Below are positions 9,544 through 14,041 of a stretch of 14,041 nucleotides of DNA, in pieces (positions within the stretch are counted from its first letter, which is position 1; each line of letters begins with the position of its first letter). Source of the DNA: Saccoglossus kowalevskii (Eukaryota > Hemichordata > Enteropneusta > Harrimaniidae). The notes beneath the pieces were generated by a model that made no database searches, was not told where the DNA came from, and worked only from the letters and a program-made list of their open reading frames with translations. The position numbers were made by a program, and so were the translations under genes. The DNA lies in contig NW_003142275.1 of assembly GCF_000003605.2 (NCBI RefSeq), forward strand, positions 1 through 14,041, given 5' to 3'.

Positions 9544-9888
9544 AACTTTGCAGACATCTGCCTTAATAACCAACTTGGCAGACAACTACCCTTATAACCA
9601 ACTTTGTAGACAATTACCTTTATAACCAACTTTTCAGACAACTGGCTTTATAACCAATTTTGAAGACAACTGCCTTAATACCCAACTTTGCTCACAACTA
9701 CCTTTACAACCAACATTGCAGACAACTGCCTTTATAACCAACTTTGCAGACAACTGCTTTTATAACCAACTTTGCAGACAACTACCTTAATAACCAACTT
9801 TGCAGACGACTGCCTTTATAACCAACTTTGCAGACAACTGCCTAAATAACCAACTTTGTAGACAACTGCCATTATAACCATTATAACC
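9544..9888. repeat. Complete E block, 12 marked monomers, with 9-bp duplication copy 5
   Basis: The clearest full E block: 12 x 28 + 9 = 345 bp exactly. Marks in order are gacatctgccttaataacc, aacttggc with ctaccctt, gtagacaattacc, ttttcagac with ggctttat, ttttgaagac with ccttaataccc, gctcacaac, aacattgc, ctgctttt, ctaccttaataacc, gacgactg, cctaaataacc, and gtagac with the duplicated stretch at 9871-9888. It is the reference for all truncated and corrupted E copies. Confidence 0.88.
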
Positions 9889-10616
9889 AACTTTGCAGAC
9901 AATTGCCTTTATAACCAACTTTGCCGACAACTGCCTTTATAACAAACTTTGCAGACAATCGCCTTTATAACAAACTTTGCAGACAACTGCCTTTATAACC
10001 AACTTTGTAGACAACTGCCTTTTTAACCAAGTTTGCAGACAACTGGCTTCATAACAAACTTTGCAGACAACTGCCTTTATAATCAACTTTGCAGACAACT
10101 GACTTTATACCCAACTTTGCAGACAACTGCCTTTATAACCAACTTTGCAGACAACTGGCTTCATAACAAACTTTGCAGACAACTGCCTTTATAACCCACT
10201 TTGCAGACAATCGCCTTTATAACAAACTTTGCAGACAACTGCCTTTATAACCAGCTTTGCAGACAATTGCCTTTATAATCAACTTTGCAGACAACTGCCT
10301 TTATACCCAACTTTGCAGACAACTGGCTTTATAATAAACTTTGCAGACAACTGGCTTCATAACAAACTTTGCAAACAACTGCCTTTATACCCAACTTTGC
10401 AGACAACTGGCTTTATAATAAACTTTGCAGACAACTGGTTTCATAACAAACTTTGCAGACAACTGCCTTTATAATCAACTGTGCAGACAACTGCCTTTAT
10501 AACCCACTTTGCAGACAACGGCCTTTACAACAAACTTTGCTGACAACTGCCTTTACAATAAACTTTGCAGACAACTGCCTTTATAACCAACTTTGCAGAC
10601 AACTGCCTTCATATCC
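9889..10616. repeat. T-type block
   Basis: Exactly 26 monomers (728 bp). It opens with caattgcc, then gccgac, two caatcgcc units, gtagac with gcctttttaacc, aagtttgc, ggcttcataac, gactttatacccaac, the cagctttgc unit, ggtttcataac (10,437), aactgtgc, gacaacggcc, gctgac and gcctttacaataaac, exiting through a mutated gccttcatatcc. Same order as 4893-5536. Confidence 0.82.
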
Positions 10617-10728
10617 AACTTTGCAGACAACTGCCATTATAACCAACTTTGCAGACAACTGCCGTTATAACCAACTTTGCAGACAACTGCCATTATAACC
10701 AACTTTGCAGACAACTGCCATTAAAACC
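10617..10728. repeat. Short M-type block
   Basis: Four monomers (112 bp): gccattataacc, gccgttataacc, gccattataacc and gccattaaaacc. This is one of the shortest M blocks and is followed by a gcttttat unit and a gtcttcataacc unit that lead into the next E block. Confidence 0.8.
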
Positions 10729-11008
10729 AACTTTGCAGACAACTGCTTTTATAACCAACTTTGCAGACAACTGTCTTCATAACCAACTTTGCAGACAACT
10801 ACCCTTATAACCAACTTCGTAGACAATCACCTTTATAACCAACTTTTCAGACAACTGGCTTTATAACCAATTTTGAAGACAACTGCCTTAATACCCAACT
10901 TTGCTGACAACTATCTTTATAACCAACATTGCAGACAACTGCCTTTATAACCAACTTTGCAGACAACTGCTTTTATAACCAACTTTGCAGACAACTACCT
11001 TAATAACC
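10729..11008. repeat. E-type block lacking the last three monomers
   Basis: Exactly ten monomers (280 bp): gcttttat, gtcttcat, ctacccttataacc, aacttcgtagacaatcacc, ttttcagac, ttttgaagac (10,869), gctgacaactatc, aacattgc, ctgctttt and ctaccttaataacc. The gacgactg, cctaaat and 37-bp units are absent; T monomers follow directly. Confidence 0.84.
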
Positions 11009-11092
11009 AACTTTGCAGACAACTGCCTTTACAATAAACTTTGCAGACAACTGCCTTTATAACCAACTTTGCTGACAACTGCCTTCATAACC
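11009..11092. repeat. Short T exit (three monomers)
   Basis: Only gcctttacaataaac, gcctttataacc and gccttcataacc remain (84 bp), joined to ctaccttaataacc on the left. The same three-monomer remnant with the same junction lies at about 8648-8731 and 12,522-12,605. Confidence 0.83.
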
Positions 11093-11259
11093 AACTTTGC
11101 AGACAGCTGCCATTATAACCAACTTTGCAGACAACTGCCGTTATAACCAACTTTGCAGACAACTGCCATTATAACCAACTTTGCAGACAACTGCCATTAT
11201 AACCAACTTTGCAGACAACTGCCATTATAACCAACTTTGCAGACAACTGCCGTTATAAC
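11093..11259. repeat. Short M-type block
   Basis: About six monomers, opening with gacagctgcc (11,102), the variant shared only with 8741. It ends in a hybrid unit, gccgttataacaaac, which is half M and half T and marks an exchange point inside one monomer. Confidence 0.8.
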
Positions 11260-11596
11260 AAACTTTGCAGACAACTGCCTTTATAACCCACTTTGCAGAC
11301 AACTGGCTTTATAACAAACTTTGCAGACAACTGGCTTCATAACAAACTTTGCAAACAACTGCCTTTATACCCAACTTTGCAGACAACTGGCTTTATAATA
11401 AACTTTGCAGACAACTGGTTTCATAACAAACTTTGCAGACAACTGCCTTTATAATCAACTGTGCAGACAACTGCCTTTATAACCCACTTTGCAGACAACT
11501 GCCTTTACAACAAACTTTGCTGACAACTGCCTTTACAATAAACTTTGCAGACAACTGCCTTTATAACCAACTTTGCAGACAACTGCCTTCATAACC
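11260..11596. repeat. T-type block, 5' truncated
   Basis: Only the second half of a T block is present: gcctttataaccc, ggctttataac, ggcttcataac, gcaaac, gcctttatacccaac, ggctttataataaac, ggtttcataac (11,417), aactgtgc, gctgac, gcctttacaataaac, gcctttataacc and gccttcataacc (11,585). Markers are exactly 980 bp (35 monomers) from those of the previous T block. Confidence 0.82.
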
Positions 11597-12045
11597 AACT
11601 TTGCAGACAACTGCCATTATAACCAACTTTGCAGACAACTGCCGTTATAACCAACTTTGCAGACAACTGCCATTTTAACCAACTTTGCAGACAACTGCCA
11701 TTATAACCAACTTTGCAGACAACTGCCGTTGTAACCAACTTTGCAGACAACTGCCATTATAAACAACTTTGCAGACAACTGCCATTATAACCAACTTTGC
11801 AGACAACTGCCATTATAACCAACTTTGCAGACAACTGCCGTTGTAACCAACTTTGCAGACAACTGCCATTATAACCAACTTTGCAGACAACTGCCCTTAT
11901 AACCAACTTTGCAGACAACTGCCGTTATAACCAACTTTGCAGACAACTGCCGTTATAACCAACTTTGCAGACAACTGCCATTATAACCAACTTTGCAGAC
12001 AACTGCCGTTGTAAACCAACTTTGCAGACAACTGCCATTATAACC
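11597..12045. repeat. M-type block
   Basis: Sixteen monomers plus one base (449 bp); the extra base is in gtaaaccaac at about 12,013. The string gccattttaacc, gccattataacc, gccgttgtaacc, gccattataaac also occurs at 7089-7190, so this block derives from the same lineage as the long M block. Confidence 0.82.
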
Positions 12046-12269
12046 AACTTTGCAGACAACTACCCTTATAACCAACTTTGCAGACAATCGCCTTTATAAC
12101 CAACTTTGCAGACAACTGCCATTATAACCAACTTTGCAGACAACTGCCATTATAACCAACTTTGCAGACAACTGCCGTTATACCCAACTTTTGCAGACAA
12201 CTGCCGTTATAACCAATTTTGCAGACACTGCCTTTATAACCAACTTTGCAGACAACTGCCGTTGTAACC
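12046..12269. repeat. Mixed M/E monomers
   Basis: Eight units alternate class: ctacccttataacc, caatcgcctttataacc, two gccattataacc, gccgttataccc, gccgttataacc, the aattttgcagacactg unit (12,216-12,230) and gccgttgtaacc. The extra t in aacttttgc (12,187) and the lost a in gacactg cancel, so the length is exactly 8 x 28. The end of this stretch matches 1080-1189. Confidence 0.75.
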
Positions 12270-12521
12270 AACTTTGCAGACAACTGCCTTAATAACCAAC
12301 TTTGCAGACAACTACCCTTATAACCAACTTTGTAGACAATCACCTTTATAACCAACTTTTCAGACAACTGGCTTTATCATCAATTTTGAAGACAACTGCC
12401 TTAATATCCAACTTCGCTCACAACTACCTTTATAACCAACATTGCAGACAACTGCCTTTATAACCAACTTTGCAGACAACTGCTTTTATAACCAACTTTG
12501 CAGACAACTACCTTAATAACC
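12270..12521. repeat. E-type block, front nine monomers
   Basis: Exactly 9 x 28 = 252 bp: ccttaataacc, ctacccttataacc, gtagacaatcacc, ttttcagac with a mutated ctttatcatc, ttttgaagac (12,382), aacttcgctcac, aacattgc, ctgctttt and ctaccttaataacc. The last three E monomers are missing, as at 10,729. Confidence 0.85.
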
Positions 12522-12605
12522 AACTTTGCAGACAACTGCCTTTACAATAAACTTTGCAGACAACTGTATTTATAACCAACTTTGCAGACAACTGCCTTCA
12601 TAACC
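12522..12605. repeat. Short T exit (three monomers)
   Basis: Exactly 84 bp: gcctttacaataaac, a mutated gtatttataacc and gccttcataacc. This is the third example of the ctacctt-to-acaataaac junction. Confidence 0.83.
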
Positions 12606-12885
12606 AACTTTGCAGACAACTGCCATTATAACCAACTTTGCAGACAACTGCCGTTATAACCAACTTTGCAGACAACTGCCATTATAACCAACTTTGCAGA
12701 CAACTGCCATTATAACCAACTTTGCAGACAACTGCCATTATAACCAACTTTGCAGACAACTGCCTTTATAACCAACTTTGCAGACAACTGCCATTATAAC
12801 CAACTTTGCAGACAACTGCCATTATAACCAACTTTGCAGACAACTGCCATTATAACCAACTTTACAGACAACTGCCATTATAACC
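12606..12885. repeat. M-type block
   Basis: Ten monomers (280 bp), mostly gccattataacc, with one gcctttataacc and one aactttacag unit. Confidence 0.83.
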
Positions 12886-12996
12886 AATTTTGCAGACACT
12901 GCCTTTATAACCAACTTTGCAGTCAACTGCCGTTGTAACCAACTTTGCAGAAAACTGCCTTAATAAACAACTTTGTAGACAACTGCCGTTGTAACC
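12886..12996. repeat. Mixed monomers including the gacactg variant
   Basis: Four units: aattttgcagacactg, gcagtcaac with gccgttgt, gcagaaaac with ccttaataaac, and gtagac with gccgttgtaacc. This is a further copy of the string at 1136-1216, but cut off after ccttaataa and joined to a T block at a cagctttgc unit. Confidence 0.7.
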
Positions 12997-13800
12997 AGCT
13001 TTGCAGACAACTGCCTTTATAATCAACTTTGCAGACAACTGCCTTTATACCCAACTTTGCAGACAACTGGCTTTATAATAAACTTTGCAGACAACTTGCT
13101 TCATAACAAACTTTGCAAACAACTGCCTTTATACCCAACTTTGCAGACAACTGGCTTTATAATAAACTTTGTAGACAACTGGTTTCATAACAAACTTTGC
13201 AGACAACTGCCTTTATAATCAACTGTGCAGAACAACTGCCTTTATAACCCAACTTTGTAGACAACTGCCTTTTAAACCAAGTTTGCAGACAACTGGCTTC
13301 ATAACAAACTTTGCAGACAACTGCCTTTATAATCAACTTTGCAGACAACTGACTTTATACCCAACTTTGCAGACAAATGCCTTTATAACCAACTTTGCAG
13401 ACAACTGGCTTCATAACCAACTTTGCAGACAACTGCCTTTATAACCCACTTTGCAGACAATCGCCTTTATAACAAACTTTGCAGACAACTGCCTTTATAA
13501 CCAACTTTGTAGACAACTGCCTTTATAATCAACTTTGCAGACAACTGCCTTTATACCCAACTTTGCAGACAACTGTCTTTATAATAAACTTTGCAGACAA
13601 CTGGCTTCATAACAAATTTTGTAGACAACTGCCTTTATAATCAACTTTGCAGACAACTGCCTTTATAACCAACGTTGCAGACAACTGGCTTTATAACCAA
13701 CTTTGCAGACAACTGCCTTTATAAACAATTTTGCAGACAACTGCCTTTATAACCAACTTTGCAGACAACTGCTTTTATAACCAACCTTGCAGACAACTGC
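12997..13800. repeat. T-type block, rearranged
   Basis: T marks appear (cagctttgc unit, ggctttataataaac, ggcttcat, gcaaac, ggtttcataac at 13,181, aactgtgc), but the order then restarts with gtagac, gccttttaaacc, aagtttgc, ggcttcataac and gactttatacccaac. Two T blocks have therefore been joined at the aactgtgc unit. Two single-base gains lie near 13,229 (gcagaac) and 13,249 (aacccaac). The 3' part is plainer gcctttataacc monomers. Confidence 0.72.
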
Positions 13801-14041
13801 CTATATAACCAACTTTGCAGACAACTGCCTTAATAACCAACTTTGCAGACAACCTCCCTTATAACCAACTTTGTAGACAATCACCTTTATAACCAACTTT
13901 GCAGACAACTGCTTTTATAACCAACTTTGCAGACAACTGGCTTTATAACCAACATTGCAGACAACTGCCTTTATAATCAACTTTGCAGACAACTGACTTT
14001 ATACCCAACTTTGTAGACAACTGCCTTAAACCAACTTTGCA
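13801..14041. repeat. E-like block running off the window end
   Basis: Marks include gcctatataacc, ccttaataacc, cctcccttataacc (a variant of ctaccctt), gtagacaatcacc, ctgctttt and aacattgc, but the ttttcagac, ttttgaagac and gctcacaac units are missing. It ends in gactttataccc, gtagac and a shortened gccttaaacc unit. The array continues past the window. Confidence 0.68.

Larger units (their letters stand above)
1..14041. repeat. 28-bp tandem satellite array spanning the whole window
   Basis: The window is a continuous head-to-tail array of a 28-bp monomer, about 500 copies, all in the same orientation. Consensus positions 1-14 are aactttgcagacaa and 15-28 are ctgccattataacc; base composition is 10 A, 8 C, 3 G and 7 T (39% GC), so the plus strand is strongly C over G. 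Most variation sits at positions 18-28; positions 1-17 are nearly invariant in clean copies. Each monomer holds the palindrome ttataa and a small inverted repeat, gcag-acaa-ctgc. Neither end of the array is in the window. No gene-like sequence interrupts it. This is a eukaryotic satellite or long minisatellite by its organisation; I do not recognise a named family. Centromeric, pericentromeric or subtelomeric location is possible but not shown. Confidence 0.97.

Noticed and set aside
1-14041. CRISPR array, suggested by 28-bp repeats
   Set aside because: There are no spacers: repeats abut directly, and the variation is within the repeat.
1-14041. Regular promoters, since the minus strand of gccattataacc contains tataat and the plus strand tataa
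   Set aside because: The motif is part of the monomer and appears every 28 bp with no matching upstream hexamer at a suitable distance and no gene downstream.
1-14041. Telomeric repeat or G-quadruplex tract
   Set aside because: The unit has no TTAGGG-like core and no runs of three or more G in the clean array; short G runs occur only in the corrupted zone.
1-14041. CENP-B box in the monomer as proof of a centromere
   Set aside because: No match to the TTCG...CGGG pattern in the consensus or in any class I inspected; location remains unknown.

Overview
The whole 14,041-base window is one satellite (minisatellite-type) tandem array of a 28-bp monomer, roughly 500 copies head to tail in one orientation, running off both ends. 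In the register used here, monomer positions 1-14 are aactttgcagacaa and positions 15-28 are ctgccattataacc. I see no credible protein gene, RNA gene, transposon, CRISPR array or unique-sequence island. A kilobase-scale satellite of this kind points to a eukaryotic nuclear genome (heterochromatic, pericentromeric or subtelomeric DNA would be typical), but nothing here identifies the species or chromosomal location.

The monomers fall into three recognisable classes. M blocks are homogeneous, with gccattataacc, gccgttataacc and gccgttgtaacc endings. T blocks are diversified, with endings such as gcctttataataaac, ggcttcataacaaac, gcctttatacccaac, caatcgcc and ggtttcataac in a recurring order. 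E blocks are a 12-monomer string of individually marked units: ccttaataacc, ctacccttataacc, gtagacaatcacc, ttttcagac, ttttgaagac, gctcacaac, aacattgc, ctgctttt, ctaccttaataacc, gacgactg, cctaaataacc, and a last unit carrying a 9-bp duplication. Reading 5' to 3', the usual order is E, T, M, then E again, but blocks are often truncated or skipped, so this is an irregular higher-order array rather than a fixed-length one.

Layout: E 1-135, T 136-466, M 467-1189, E 1190-1673, T 1674-2233, M 2234-2737, partial E 2738-2858, T 2859-3474, short M 3475-3539, T 3540-4042, M 4043-4770, partial E 4771-4892, T 4893-5536, long M 5537-8026, corrupted E 8027-8508, E/T mixture 8509-8731, M 8732-9095, E 9096-9291, M 9292-9543, complete E 9544-9888, T 9889-10616, M 10617-10728, E 10729-11008, short T 11009-11092, M 11093-11259, T 11260-11596, M 11597-12045, mixed 12046-12269, E 12270-12521, short T 12522-12605, M 12606-12885, mixed 12886-12996, T 12997-13800, E-like 13801-14041.

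Distances between copies of the same rare marker are exact multiples of 28 (plus 9 for each intervening 9-bp duplication), even over kilobases. This is the signature of repeated in-register unequal exchange or replication slippage. The most striking stretch is 8027-8508, which looks like non-satellite DNA at first but can be aligned monomer by monomer, 12 in a row, to the complete E block. It is either a decayed E block or, in my view more likely, low-quality sequence at an assembly join. No undescribed gene system is supported; what interest there is lies in the array's architecture.
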